Source: CAVVZJ01 sp963752755
GTDB taxonomy: Bacteria; Planctomycetota; Planctomycetia; Isosphaerales; Isosphaeraceae
DNA: 64,000 bases
Reading direction: 5' to 3'
Assembly (NCBI GenBank): GCA_963752755.1
Contig: CAVVZJ010000003.1
Coordinates: forward strand, 930,001-994,000
A program made the position numbers and the translations under genes. The notes under the pieces were generated by a model. That model worked only from the letters and a program-made list of their open reading frames with translations, was not told the DNA's origin and searched no databases. How positions within the stretch are numbered: position 1 is the stretch's first letter; every line of letters begins with the position of its first letter. Shown here one piece after another: positions 37,101-46,840 of this stretch.

Positions 37101-38780
37101 ATGGACGAAAAAACATCATCAATCATGGATTTGAAGAGTCGCCGAAGGTCGCGATGGGCGGGCAGGTTCCTGGCGGGGCTGGGTGTTGCCCTGGTCCTGG
37201 CGGGAACGCCGCGAGCCGGGGCGCAGCCGCAGGTGCTCGACCCGAACCTGGGCGTGCGCACGGTGGTCGATGGCCTGACGACGCCTGTCAACATGGCGTT
37301 CCTGGGGCCCAACGACTTCCTCGTGCTGGAGAAGAACACGGGCAAGGTGAAGCGCGTACGGATCGTCGGAGGCGTCCCCGAGGTGACGACGGTGCTCGAC
37401 CTGGTGGTTAACTTCGCCTCCGAGCGCGGCCTGCTGAGCATCGCGCTGCACCCGAAGTTCCCCAGGGACCCGGGCATCTATCTCTACTGGACCTGCGCCG
37501 CGCCGGTGCCGGTGGGCGACCCGTTCTTCCCGGTGGTGGAGCGCTGCCCGGACGAGCCCGCCCTGGACGATCCGGCCAGCCCGCACGACTCGGGCGCGAC
37601 GCTCGGCGCCCCCTTGCTCGGCAACCGGATCGACCGGTTCGCGTGGGACGGCACGAGCCTGAAGTGGGACTTCAACCTGGTGACGTACCGCGAGTTCCAG
37701 AACGACGGCGCGCCGGTGCCGCCGGGTCAAGGCGACGCGGCCCAGAACGCCGCGGGCAATCACAACGGCGGCGTGATCCGGTTCGGGCCGGACAAGAAGC
37801 TTTATGCGTTCTTCGGCGACCGCGGCCGTCGCGGCTGGATGCAGAACCTCCCGTTCGGGCCGACGCCACCGACGCCCGACGACCAGTTCGGCGGCCCCGA
37901 GCCCGACGACGCCCACGTTTCGGGCGTGATGATGCGGCTCAACGACGACGGTTCCGCGCCCCACGATAACCCGTTCTACAAGTACGGCGCCTCGCTCATC
38001 AAGCAGGGCCACCAGCAGGCCGGGACCAACATCCAGCGCGTCTTCAGCTACGGTCACCGCAACGGCTTCGGCCACGACTTCGACCCGAAGACCGGGGCTC
38101 TCTGGATCGAGGAGAACGCCGACGACGCCTTCAGTGAGATCAACCGCGTCCTGCCCGGCATGAACGGCGGCTGGGTCCAGCTCATGGGGCCGGTGGCCCG
38201 CTTCGACGAGTTCCGGTTCATCGAGACGACCATGTTCGGGTCGAACCTCCAGCAGCTCCGCTGGCCGCCCTCGAACCTCGCGCTCAGCGGCGCCGAGGCG
38301 CTCTCCCGACTCTTCCTGTTGCCGGGCGCTGACTATCAGGACCCGGAATTTAGCTGGAAGTTCGAGGTCTCGCCGGCCGGGTTCACGTTCCTGACCAGCC
38401 GCGCCCTGGGCCGGGAGTACGAGAATGACCTGTTCATGGGCGAGGGCCGGACGTTCCTCGAAGGGGGCTACCTGTTCCACTTCGATCTGACCCACAATCG
38501 CAAGCACATCGCCGTGACCGACCCGCGACTCTTCGACCGGGTCGCCGACAACCTGACGAAGTTCGACGGCACCGAGAGCGAGAGCCTGCTCTTCGGCCGG
38601 AACTTCGGCATCGGCACCGACATCCGGACCGGGCCGAACGGCAGCCTCTACGTCGTCTCCCTTTCCAACGGCGCCATCTACGAGATCTTCCGCGCGATCC
38701 CCGAGCCCCGGCACGACGACGATGACGATGACGACGATCACGGCTCCGGGAGGGGCCATGACGGACGCGACGATGATTGA
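37101..38780 (+). CDS. Exported glucose/sorbosone dehydrogenase-type (PQQ) protein with acidic tail
   Basis: 559 residues. A basic N-terminus and hydrophobic stretch end at AGA-Q near residue 41, so it is exported. The six-bladed propeller of the GSDH family shows ERGLLSIALHPKF, NHNGGVIRFGPDKKLY, FSYGHRNGFGHDFDPKTG and LWIEENADDAFSEIN. Family members oxidise aldose sugars with PQQ in the periplasm. The C-terminus ends in an Asp/His/Gly tail with eight Asp in a row (38714-38780), which could bind Ca2+ or other cations. ATG 37101 with GAGGAG about 10 bases upstream. Confidence 0.88.
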   Translation: MDEKTSSIMDLKSRRRSRWAGRFLAGLGVALVLAGTPRAGAQPQVLDPNLGVRTVVDGLTTPVNMAFLGPNDFLVLEKNTGKVKRVRIVGGVPEVTTVLDLVVNFASERGLLSIALHPKFPRDPGIYLYWTCAAPVPVGDPFFPVVERCPDEPALDDPASPHDSGATLGAPLLGNRIDRFAWDGTSLKWDFNLVTYREFQNDGAPVPPGQGDAAQNAAGNHNGGVIRFGPDKKLYAFFGDRGRRGWMQNLPFGPTPPTPDDQFGGPEPDDAHVSGVMMRLNDDGSAPHDNPFYKYGASLIKQGHQQAGTNIQRVFSYGHRNGFGHDFDPKTGALWIEENADDAFSEINRVLPGMNGGWVQLMGPVARFDEFRFIETTMFGSNLQQLRWPPSNLALSGAEALSRLFLLPGADYQDPEFSWKFEVSPAGFTFLTSRALGREYENDLFMGEGRTFLEGGYLFHFDLTHNRKHIAVTDPRLFDRVADNLTKFDGTESESLLFGRNFGIGTDIRTGPNGSLYVVSLSNGAIYEIFRAIPEPRHDDDDDDDDHGSGRGHDGRDDD

Positions 38781-38890
38781 GCCGTCAGGTCCGCCCGTCG
38801 GAGAGCGGCGAATCGACGGTCAACGGCGGCGGCTCGACCGGGCCGCCGTCGTCGCCTTCAGGAGAGCCCCGAAGCCCAGATCGGCGATCG

Positions 38891-39808
38891 CTAGCGTGTC
38901 TCGGGTTCGGCCCCGTGCCGCTCGATCACCGCGTGGGCGGCGGCCTGGACCTCGGGGCTGGGATCGAGAGTCAGGGGTTCAAGGGCCGTGAGGACGGCGG
39001 GGTCGTCGGGGGCGATGCGAGAGAGGGCGACGGCGGCGGGGACAAAGGCGGAGGAAGTGGGGTCGTCGAGCAGGCGGATCAAGAGGCGGGTCGCGGGGTC
39101 GGGAAGGAGGCCCGATCCGGCCGAGGGCGACGACGGCGGCGTCGCGGCGGGTGGGGTCGGAGTGCGGCGAGGAGGCGGGTCAAGGTCGGGACCGCCGGGG
39201 CCGAGCGGGGACCGAGCGAGCCGAGGGCGTCGGCCGCGGCGGCGGCCACGGCGCCGGGGGGACCGTCGTCGGGACCGGGGGCGAGCAGGGAGCGGATCAG
39301 GGCAGCGACGGTCTCGGGGTCGTCCGGGGCGAGATGCATGAGCAAACTGAGGGCGAGGAGGCGGACGCGGCTCGAAGGGCCGTCGTCGAGGGCGCGGACG
39401 ATCGCGGGCAACGCGGGTCGCGAGCGGTCGTCGAACTGCTCGAAGACGACCAAGGCGCCGTGGGCGTTCGGCCCGTCGCCACGTTGCAAGGGCCTGCCGA
39501 GGGCGCCGGCCACGGCGGCGACGGCCAGCGGACTCGGCGTGGAGTCGGCGAACCTCCTCCAGGGCCCCGAGGTCGGGCTGGCCGGTGGGGGCATTGAGGG
39601 CGGGATCGTCTCCGGCGACGGGGAAGATCGGACGGCCGGGGTCGCCGGAGAGGGTCGCGACGAGACTCATCACCGCCAGACGACGCTGCCACTCGCCCCA
39701 GACCCAGACCAGGGCCGCGACGACCAGGGCGGCGATCAGGACGCCCCCGATCCGGGCGAGCCAACGGCCGGCGCGAGTGGGGCGGTCCGTAGAGGGCAGT
39801 CGGCTCAT
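38891..39808 (-). CDS. Membrane-anchored HEAT-repeat protein (compensating frameshifts)
   Basis: About 306 residues. The start MSRLPSTDRPTRAGRW is followed by one membrane segment (IGGVLIAALVVAALVWVWG). After a frame change near 39540 come HEAT repeats (RPALPAIVRALDDGPSSRVR, RLLALSLLMHLAPDDPETVA); a third frame carries a short piece near 39150, then the original frame resumes with VPAAVALSRIAPDDPAVLTALE and VQAAAHAVIERHG. No catalytic motif. Probably a scaffold exposed on one side of the inner membrane. It lies downstream of the 40306 gene with a gap of about 70 bases. Confidence 0.65.
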   Translation of the reverse strand: MSRLPSTDRPTRAGRWLARIGGVLIAALVVAALVWVWGEWQRRLAVMSLVATLSGDPGRPIFPVAGDDPALNAPTGQPDLGALEEVRRLHAESAGRRRRGRRPRQALATWRRAERPRRLGRLRAVRRPLATRVARDRPRPRRRPFEPRPPPRPQFAHASRPGRPRDRRCPDPLPARPRSRRRSPRRRGRRRGRRPRLARSPLGPGGPDLDPPPRRTPTPPAATPPSSPSAGSGLLPDPATRLLIRLLDDPTSSAFVPAAVALSRIAPDDPAVLTALEPLTLDPSPEVQAAAHAVIERHGAEPETR

Positions 39809-39879
39809 GCGAGCATCTCGGCGGGAGGACCAGACCAACGGATCGGCATCCGACAGCATGAAGTCGGGGCTCAGGGCTG

Positions 39880-40306
39880 TCAACGGGCCGGGTCGTTCGG
39901 CGATCGGGCGGCCAGAAGGCGATCGCGATTCTCGCGGAGCAGGGAGACGAGGCTGGCGGCGGTGCGGCTCGTGGCGAGGCGACTCATCGAGGCGCTCGAT
40001 CGCCTGGGCGATCAACTCGAACGAGCCGGCGACGTGGCGGGCGTCCATGCCCCGGGCGGTCAGCAGGCCGAGCAGCCAGTCGGCGTACTCGGCGAAGGCG
40101 GCCGGGGAGCCCGCGGCAACAGCGGAGTCGAGGTAGTCGAGATGCCAGTGGAGGTCCTCGGAGGTGTGATGCCGCCCGCGATCGCCGAAGCGGGCCAGCT
40201 CGGGCCATTGCCGATAGGCCCGTTCGCAGCAGTCGGCGACGATCGCCAGACCGTGCTTGCGGAGGATCGGGCTCTGAAGTTCGTAAGGTCGTCGCGGCCC
40301 GGTCAT
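39880..40306 (-). CDS. Unknown helical protein, possibly related to B12-protein N-terminal domains (one apparent frameshift)
   Basis: About 142 residues. ATG 40306 with CAGGAG 5 bases upstream. The body (LRKHGLAIVADCCERAYRQW, HHTSEDLHWHLDYLDSAVAAG, EYADWLLGLLTARGM) is all-helical with many His, Trp and Cys. A frame change near 39995 leads to TSRTAASLVSLLRENRDRLLAA and the stop at 39880. The helix pattern reminded me of helical regions next to cobalamin-binding domains, but I cannot prove this. His-rich composition could suit metal or haem binding. The small HEAT gene follows. Confidence 0.5.
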
Positions 40307-40375
40307 CGCGGCTCCTGGGTGGCACGTCCCGAGCAAGGAGGTCATCGACCGTAGTCCACGACACTAAGGAGGCGT

Positions 40376-40449
40376 CCAAGAACGACTTCGGAGTTTCGCT
40401 CCCGTGTGGGACAGCCGCCCCCGGCTGTCCCACACGAAGTGGTTCTTGG
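40376..40449. repeat. 74-bp double-armed hairpin element
   Basis: Outer arms CCAAGAACGACTTCG and CGAAGTGGTTCTTGG pair at 14 of 15 bases; inner arms GTGTGGGACAGCCG (40404-40417) and CGGCTGTCCCACAC (40422-40435) pair perfectly around 4 bases. The inner core is the same as in the elements at 1443 and 55428, so it belongs to one palindrome family with different outer arms. Confidence 0.65.
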
Positions 40450-40775
40450 ATGGCCCAATACTACTCCGTTACGTCGTACAACTTATTGCAAGACAATGGT
40501 TTACGGCATCGCTCGAATGATCGATTCTTGGCAATTGCATCCGACGCGAGATCAGAGAGTTGCGAATCGATGTCACGCATAATGCAAATCCGGCAGGAGA
40601 TCGTAACTAACCGGCGGCCGGGTCGTGGGGTCGGCCGGTCGGCGGGATGGCGTTTCGCCGGAATCCTTGGGCTCGGTGGGACCACCACCCCCGGCTGGCC
40701 TCCGGTCCGAGACGAGAGTGCCGAGGGCGGCTGGACCACGACACCGGATCGGACAGGGAATCCGGGCGAGGCTCC
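40450..40775. other. Intergenic region 5' of the 40306 gene
   Basis: 326 bases; the first 160 are notably A/T-richer than the rest of the window and could hold the promoter for the minus-strand genes at 40306. A further imperfect GGGACCACC...GGCTGGACC palindrome lies near 40678-40738. Nothing else identified. Confidence 0.35.
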
Positions 40776-41389
40776 TTACTCATCTTTAGCGGCATCCGTC
40801 CGGCGACGGTCCATCCGTAATTCCATCATCATGCGTTCGCCGCCGTCGGCGTCGAGGGCGTACTGGCGGTGGACGATCCGACGGCCGCCGTCTTCGAGGC
40901 GGGTGACGGTCCGGCTGCGGCGGGCGTCGCGTGCGCCGGCTCGGGGTCGAGGGTGCGGCTGAACAGGACGATCTGCTCGCCGTGGAAGGGCTCGCGACTC
41001 TGGCGGAGCGACATCCGGGTCGATCGGGAGTCAGTCCAGACACTGGTGAACAGGCCGGTCTGGGGGTCGAAGCCGATGAGCCCCTGACCGGTCGTCTGCG
41101 ACGGGCCTGAGCCGAAGACGAAGTCGGACTGAAGGAACCGGCCGCCGTGAATCAAGGCCTGCCGGCAGCGTCCCGCGGCGCGGATGGGCTCGCCGGATGC
41201 CGGGAAGAACGTCTTGCGAACGTCCCAATCCCCCACGAACTTCTTGAGGAACTCCTGCCCCGCGCCCGGCGCCGACCGCGGCTCATACGCCGCTTGCGGG
41301 TCTTTTGGGACCTGGCGGGGCTCGTCGGCCCCCGCCAGCGGGACGAAAGCCAGGAGCCAGGCGAGACGTTGCAACCGCGGGCGGATCAT
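40776..41389 (-). CDS. Exported DUF1579 family protein (one apparent frameshift)
   Basis: About 204 residues. A short signal peptide (MIRPRLQRLAWLLAFVPLAGA) precedes the DUF1579 domain: EFLKKFVGDWDVRKTFFPASG, TGQGLIGFDPQTGLFTSVWTD and SREPFHGEQIVLFSRTL. A frame change near 40935 leads to a tail ending RMDRRRTDAAKDE. DUF1579 proteins have a lipocalin-like barrel of unknown role. The ATG overlaps the stop of the upstream gene as ATGA, so both are co-translated. Confidence 0.8.
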
Positions 41390-42593
41390 GGTGGAGGAAT
41401 CCTCTCGGTTTCTGATGGGATCATGGGAGAAGCAGGACGAACGGGCAAGATCCCGATCGGCGACGGGGCGACATTCGGCCGGGAAGCGGCGCCCCAGGCG
41501 AGGTCGGCAAGGACGCCGAAGTGGTCGGACGGGAAGGTGGGGCCGGGCTTCTCGTCGAGGGTCGCGTGGGCGACGAACCGCCAGCCCGGGCCGACCAGGA
41601 TGTCGTCGAGGCGGACCAGGCGGAGGCCGTAAAACTGGTAGGTCGCGGCGGCATTGTCGGCGGCGGGGCGGAGGCCGGACGCGGTGAAGAGCCGGCGCGG
41701 GGGGAGCCGGGCGGGGCGTTGAAGTCGCCGGCCAGGAGCACCGGGTCCGTCGGGTCGCCCGCGGCGATCCGGGACAGGATCAGGCGGGCGGCGGCCTGGC
41801 GCATGGAGGCGGTCAGGTAAAGGTGCGTGTTGTAAACCCGGAAGGTCCGGCCGAGGCGGCGGTCGCGCAGGCGGACCCAGGTGCAGATCCGCTTGGGGCC
41901 GAGTCGCGTCGGTCCGGGCGGCTCGTCGGCGGGCTCCTCCAGCCAGAATGTGCCGCCGCCGAGCCGCGTGAAGCGGGCGGCGTCGAAGAAGATCGCGCAG
42001 TGCTCCCCGCCATCGCGGCCGTCGTCGCGACCGACGCCGGCGCGTCGGTGGCCCGACAAGGCCGCCTCCAGAAAGGCCACCTGGTCGGGCAACGCCTCCT
42101 GCACGCAGAGGATCTCGGGCGCGGCGTGGCGGAGGGCCGTCAACAAGGGGCGCCTGTGCTCCGGCCAGCCACAGCGAAGCCAGGGCGGACCGCGGTCCTG
42201 GCCGCGGTGGAGGTTCCAGCTCACGACCCGGATCGCATCCGGATCGCTCTTCGACGCCGGAACCGATCCGCCAGGGCTGAGCCGCGCCCAGAACAGCAGC
42301 GCCAGCCAACCGATCAGGGCAACGATCACGAGTCGATGCGCCCAGGCCCGCAGCCAGCCGAGCCGACCCCGTACCGGCCCCTGGCCCGTTCCCACGAGGA
42401 CCCCGACCAGGAGCGCGGCCACCACGGCGACCGTCCCCCAGCCGAGGCCCCAGGGGTGGAGGACGAACACCGTCGCGCCGATGAGCCCGACCGCCAGGAA
42501 CCGCGCAGCGGCACCGAGGGCCGTCGCCAGGAAGCCGGACGGCTGGGCGGGCCTTCGGCGTCGCGGTAGGAACGGGGCGAGCGTCGGCGGCAT
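41386..42593 (-). CDS. Membrane endonuclease/exonuclease/phosphatase-fold protein (one apparent frameshift)
   Basis: About 402 residues. Three hydrophobic segments (about residues 20-105) anchor it; then the EEP fold: IRVVSWNLHRGQ (Asn), ILCVQEAL (Glu), RVYNTHLYL, LLAGDFNAPPG (Asp, Asn) and, after a frame change near 41710, SDHFGVLADL (catalytic His). All metal-site residues are kept, so it is likely an active phosphodiesterase or nuclease facing outwards, possibly acting on phospholipids. Overlaps the DUF1579 start by 4 bases. Frame change follows NAPPGSP. Confidence 0.82.
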
Positions 42594-42671
42594 GCAGCAC
42601 CCTCCGTGGGTATCCTACCGGATCGCCCGGAACCATCGCCGCTGAAATCCGGACAGGACGCTTGCCAGGTC

Positions 42672-43750
42672 TCACTCCGCGCCGGCGAACTGCTCGGTCA
42701 AGAACGGGGCCACCGTGTCGTCCCACAGGGCGGCGGCCTTCTCGAAATCGACCTCCATCGGATGCACGGTCTTCGGCGTCTCGACCCGCGCCGAAACCTC
42801 GACCTTCGGGTTGAGCGGGATCTGGGCGCTCGGCCCCTCGGCGAGGGCGGCCTCGATCTCCGGCCCGAGCAGGTAGCCGGCCAGCGACTCGGCGGCCTCG
42901 GGGTGGGGGGCGCCCTTGATCCGGGCGAGGGTGTTGGGGATGAACAGGGTGCCGAGGGCGTCGGCCTCGCGGTCGGGATAGACGATCACGACGGGGCTAC
43001 CGGCCTCGACCTCGCCCATGGCGTCGTCGGTGTCGGTCAGGCCGAAGGCGAGCTGACCGGAGCCCACCCCGGTGGCGACCTGCTTGTTGCCGGAGAGGAC
43101 CTGCACGTCGTTGGCCTTCAAGTCGCGGAAGAACTGCCTGGCGCGGTCGTCGCCCCAGGCGGCGAAGAGGCAGGCGGCGTGGGTGCCGGTCGTGCCGAAG
43201 AGGGGCTTGGCGATGGCGACCTGGCCTTTCCACTTCGGGTCGGTCAGGTCGAGGATGCTGTCGGGCCGCTCGGCCTCGGGCACGAGCTTCGTGTTGACCA
43301 GCAGGATGCGGGCCCGGGCGGCGAATCCGTACCAGGTGCCGTCGGACGCCTTGAAATGGGCGGGGTAGTCGTCGGCGTGGGCGGGGTGGAACGGTTCGAG
43401 GAGCCCCTTCTGCTTCAGGCGGAGGGTGTTGAGGATCTCGTTGTTCCAGAAGAGGTCGCACTGCGGCAAGCCCGCCTCCGACATGATCCGGCCGGCCAGG
43501 CCGAACGACTTGGTGCTCTCGACATCAAAGGCGGGGGCGACATCGATCTTGGATTGCTGTTCAAATTGTTTCAGGATCGGCTCGGAGAACTCGCGATCGA
43601 GCGCGGTGTAGACGACCACCTCGCGGTCGGCCGCCGGCTTCGCGTCGCTTCGGCGTTGCCGTTGCCGCTCGGGGCATTCTCGGCGTCGCCGCAACCGGCG
43701 AGGGCGAGGAGCAGGGCGAGGGCGAGCGGACGGGGAAGGCGGGCGGGCAT
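42672..43750 (-). CDS. Iron(III)-type ABC transporter substrate-binding lipoprotein (one apparent frameshift)
   Basis: About 359 residues. The leader MPARLPRPLALALLLALAGC is a lipoprotein signal with the lipid-carrying Cys at residue 20. After a frame change near 43640 the FbpA/AfuA-type fold begins EVVVYTALDREFSEPIL and continues CDLFWNNEILNTLRL, WYGFAARARILLVNT, GLTDTDDAMGEVEAG and VVIVYPDREADALGTLFIPN. It should deliver ferric ion or a small anion to an ABC permease, which is not in the window. The ATG at 43750 has GAGGAAT upstream. A strong hairpin lies 32-88 bases 5' of it. Confidence 0.85.
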
Positions 43751-43781
43751 CGGGGATTCCTCGGGTCTCGTATGGCTTCTT

Positions 43782-43838
43782 GTAGGTGGGCTCCGCCCAC
43801 CATCGGGAATCAAAGACGGGGGGCGGAGCCCACCCTAC
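43782..43838. terminator. Hairpin between LamG-like and binding-protein genes
   Basis: GTAGGTGGGCTCCGCCC (43782-43798) pairs with GGGCGGAGCCCACCCTAC (43821-43838) with one bulged base. It follows the LamG-like gene and could terminate it; the GTAGGTGGGC sequence is also common as an intergenic palindrome in such genomes. No T run. Confidence 0.5.
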
Positions 43839-43930
43839 GATTCTCGGACAGACCTCCCCAGAACTGGACCCAGCACCGAACTCCGGCCATGTTCCGGAGA
43901 ACGACACCGGCAACGGGAAAGCCGCAGGAC

Positions 43931-44532
43931 TCACGGCCGCCGAAACGTCAGGTCGTCGAACCGCGTCCGCGCGTCGGCCTTGGTCCAGAGGCCGATGTGG
44001 CCGGGCTTGGTGAAGGTGGTGTCGTGAACATCCAGGGACTTCTTGCCATCATAGAAACACTGGATATGGTCGCCGCGCATGGTGACGCGCAGGGTGTGCC
44101 AGCCGTCGGAGCGGGGGATGTCGGCGTTCTGGAGCTGGGTGCGCTGGCCGTCCACGACGGTATAGACGCGGAAGTTGTCTTCGAGGGGGTTGTAACGGGC
44201 GATGTAGTAATTACGGCCGTCCTTCGCACGCCAGACGAGGCCGCCACCCTGGTCGAACTTGCCGGCGATGGCGTGGAATCGGACGGTCAGATCCACGTCG
44301 CGGGCGTCGGTGCCAGAGAGCAGGCGACGTTGAAGACCGGATCGTCGTTGCGGGCCTGCTGCATCAAGGCATGTCCGCCATCGACCTCGACCACTTCCCA
44401 GGTCCCCTGGGCGACGGTCAGGCCGGCGGGCGTCGAGCCGACGCCGTCGGCCTCGAAGTTCCAGGTCTTTGCCGGCTCGTCGGCGGCGAGCGTCGCGATC
44501 AGGCCAAGGGCGAGGGCGAGGATCAAACGCAT
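43931..44532 (-). CDS. Exported LamG-like (DUF1080-type) domain protein (one apparent frameshift)
   Basis: About 200 residues. Signal peptide MRLILALALGLIATLAA, then TWNFEADGVGSTPAGL and DGGHALMQQARNDDP; after a frame change near 44300 the beta-sandwich continues DLTVRFHAIAGKFDQGGGLVW, NYYIARYNPLEDNFRVY, WHTLRVTMRGDHIQCFYDGK and GHIGLWTKADARTRFDDL. This is the concanavalin-like fold of DUF1080 proteins, many linked to sugar hydrolysis or binding. The ATG at 44532 has AGGAG 7 bases upstream. Confidence 0.8.
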
Positions 44533-44835
44533 GGGGAGTCTCCTGCGGTTGGGCATCGTCAAGCTTGCCTGGCGATCGGCGGCTCGCGAACGGGGCCAGG
44601 GCCCGGCAAACCGCCCGGTTGTTGAGGGTAATCCGTGGAACGGAGCGAGGGCAAGAGGACAGTCCGAAATTGTTAGGAGAGAAATCAGGAGCTGGCCGCG
44701 AACCGCCTATCCGGAACGGGCGGGATCTGGTAGGTTGCGGTCGATTCCGGTCGGGATCGTCCGCGCGTCGATCGGCGCGGGGTCAGGAAGAGCAGGGACC
44801 CGAGGCGAGGCGGCTCAGGGACGGGCCGGGGCGCC
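44533..44835. other. Divergent intergenic region, nothing identified
   Basis: 303 bases between the LamG-like and glycosyltransferase starts. No repeat or clear promoter boxes were seen. Confidence 0.35.
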
Positions 44836-46745
44836 ATGAAGGAGTCGGAGCCGACGGGGATGAGGCGGGAGGCGTCGGGGCCTCGGCGTCGCGGGAGGCG
44901 ACGGCGCGAGGTCTTGCTGCCGCCGCCCTTGCCGCTGGTGCGGCCGGCGCCGAGGTCGGCGATGTTCTTGCCGATCGTGGTACTGGTGGCGGTCCTGCCG
45001 GGCCTGTACGCCCTGCGGTGCTGGGACCTGACGCCGCCGGGGCCCTGGTGGGGCCTGCGGGGCCTGGCGGTGCTGGACGGTCAGCTGGCTCGATCAGACC
45101 GGTGTGGAGGTCGGGCTGGAGCCGGAGGCGTGGGCGTATCGGGCGGTGGCCTTGCAGCCGCCCCTGTATGCCTGGCTGGAGGCGGTCGGCCTGGCCTTGA
45201 GCCACAACCGGTCCCCGCTGGCGACGGTCCTGCCCAGTTACCTCGCGGGGGTGCTGGTCGTGCTGCTGGTCTTCCTGCACGGCCGGCTCTGGCGAGGGCC
45301 AGGCCTGGGGGTGGTGGCGGCGATCCTGACAGGTTTCAATCGCGACCTGCTGGTGCAGATGCAGCAGGCGACGCCGACGACGCTGGGCCTGGTCGGAGCG
45401 CTGGGGGCCTTGCTCGGGTACGGGCATTATCGTCCGGACGGGCGAGGGGAAGCGGCTCGGCTGGGTCGCGCTGGGGGCGTTCGGGCTCGCCCTGGCGTTG
45501 ATGGCGGTCGGGCCGTTTGGCTTGCTGCTGGCGCCGGTGGTGATCCTGCATCGAGCGATCCTCGGCCCCGACCCCTGGCCGGAGCATCGGCCGAAGGCGA
45601 CGGGTCCTCGGTTCCTGAACTGGTGGCGGCTGCTGGCGAGGCCGGGCTGGATCGCGGCGACTGGGGCCCTGACGGTCGGGCTCGCCCTGGCGGCGCCCTG
45701 GTATGCGATGATGCTCAGACGGCATGGCGCGGCGTTCCTGGCGGCCCTGATGTCGCCGCCACACTCGGGCGGTCCGGGGACGGAGTTGCTCTTGCCGAGG
45801 TTGGCGATGCTGGCGCCGACGAGCGTGGCGCTGGGCCTCTTCGCGGCGATCCGTGCCGGTCGTCGGGTCCTGACGCACGACGGCGATGACCCGGCGACGG
45901 CCGGCGGCGCCTTCTGGGTGGCCTGGCTGGCACTGGCGGCGCTGGCGCCGGCGTTCTACCCGCAGGGGCCGACGCCGGTGCTGAACCTGTTCCTGCTCGT
46001 GCCGTTGAACCTGCTGGCGTCGCAGGCGATGCTCGACCTGGCGGGTCGTCGCATCCCGGCGCGGGCCTTGATCTGGCTGGCGCCGGCGACGGCTGTGGCG
46101 GTGTCCTGGTGGGCGAGCCCGGAACTCCGGGCGGCCTGCCTGGGGCTGGCCCAGGGCCGGGGACCGACCGCCTCGACCGGCCTGGGCCTGCACCTGGGGC
46201 TCGACCTGATCGTCGCCCTGGCGATCCTCACCCGCCTGCTCGATCACTGGGCCCGGCGCCAGGACCACCGGCGACGCCTGGTGCTGGGTGGCTTCCTCGG
46301 CGCCGTGGTCGCCCTGACCGTCGCGACCGGCATCCGCGAGGTGCGGTTCCGGCACCGGGAGACGGCCGATCTGCTCTCGCTCCGCGAGGCGATCCTGCGA
46401 CGCGAATCAGCGCGGCCGTTCACGGTGCTGGCGGTCGTCGGGCCGAGGCCAGCGTCGCACCTCGGCGACCCGGCCAACGATCCGGCGACCCCTCTGCCCG
46501 GCGGCCGGCTCCGGTTCTTGCTCCGCGCCACCTTGCCGCGACGGGTCCAGCGCGACCTGACCCGCATCGACGACCTCTTGAAACTGCCCGAGGGCCAGCG
46601 CCTGGTGATCCTGGCTGGCTCGGAGGAGCGTCTGCCTTACACGCTGCAATCGCGGCTCGGCCTGGAGGCGATCCACCCTGGACGCTCCGGCGTGCTCGAT
46701 GCCTACGCCACCGCCGCCGACCCGGGCCGGCCTTCGCGACGGTGA
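44836..46745 (+). CDS. Polytopic membrane protein, probable GT39-type glycosyltransferase (at least two apparent frameshifts)
   Basis: About 636 residues. A basic leader is followed by a first membrane segment (MFLPIVVLVAVLPGLYAL), a loop, and after a frame change near 45085 EAWAYRAVALQPPLYAWLEAVG, which resembles the P-P-L-Y-Y-W-L loop of ArnT/PMT-type glycosyltransferases. Many further membrane helices follow, with a second change near 45460, and a soluble C-terminal domain of about 130 residues (RHRETADLLSLREAIL, GQRLVILAGSEERLPY). Such enzymes transfer sugars from lipid carriers to outer-surface acceptors. The catalytic Asp-Glu of the first loop was not located with certainty. Confidence 0.65.
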
Positions 46746-46840
46746 GCCCGGACCAGGGGCATCGTGGGCTTGCCGGGCGATCCCCTCCCGTTCTAAAATC
46801 GCTCAGAGCCGCGATCCTTCCCCCCGCGACGAGCCAAAGG

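Noticed and set aside
40461..40739. 92-codon minus-strand frame in the 40.4-40.8 kb gap
   Set aside because: Pro/Arg-rich N-terminal half, no ribosome site and no motif; spans a GC palindrome and A/T-rich sequence, so probably non-coding.
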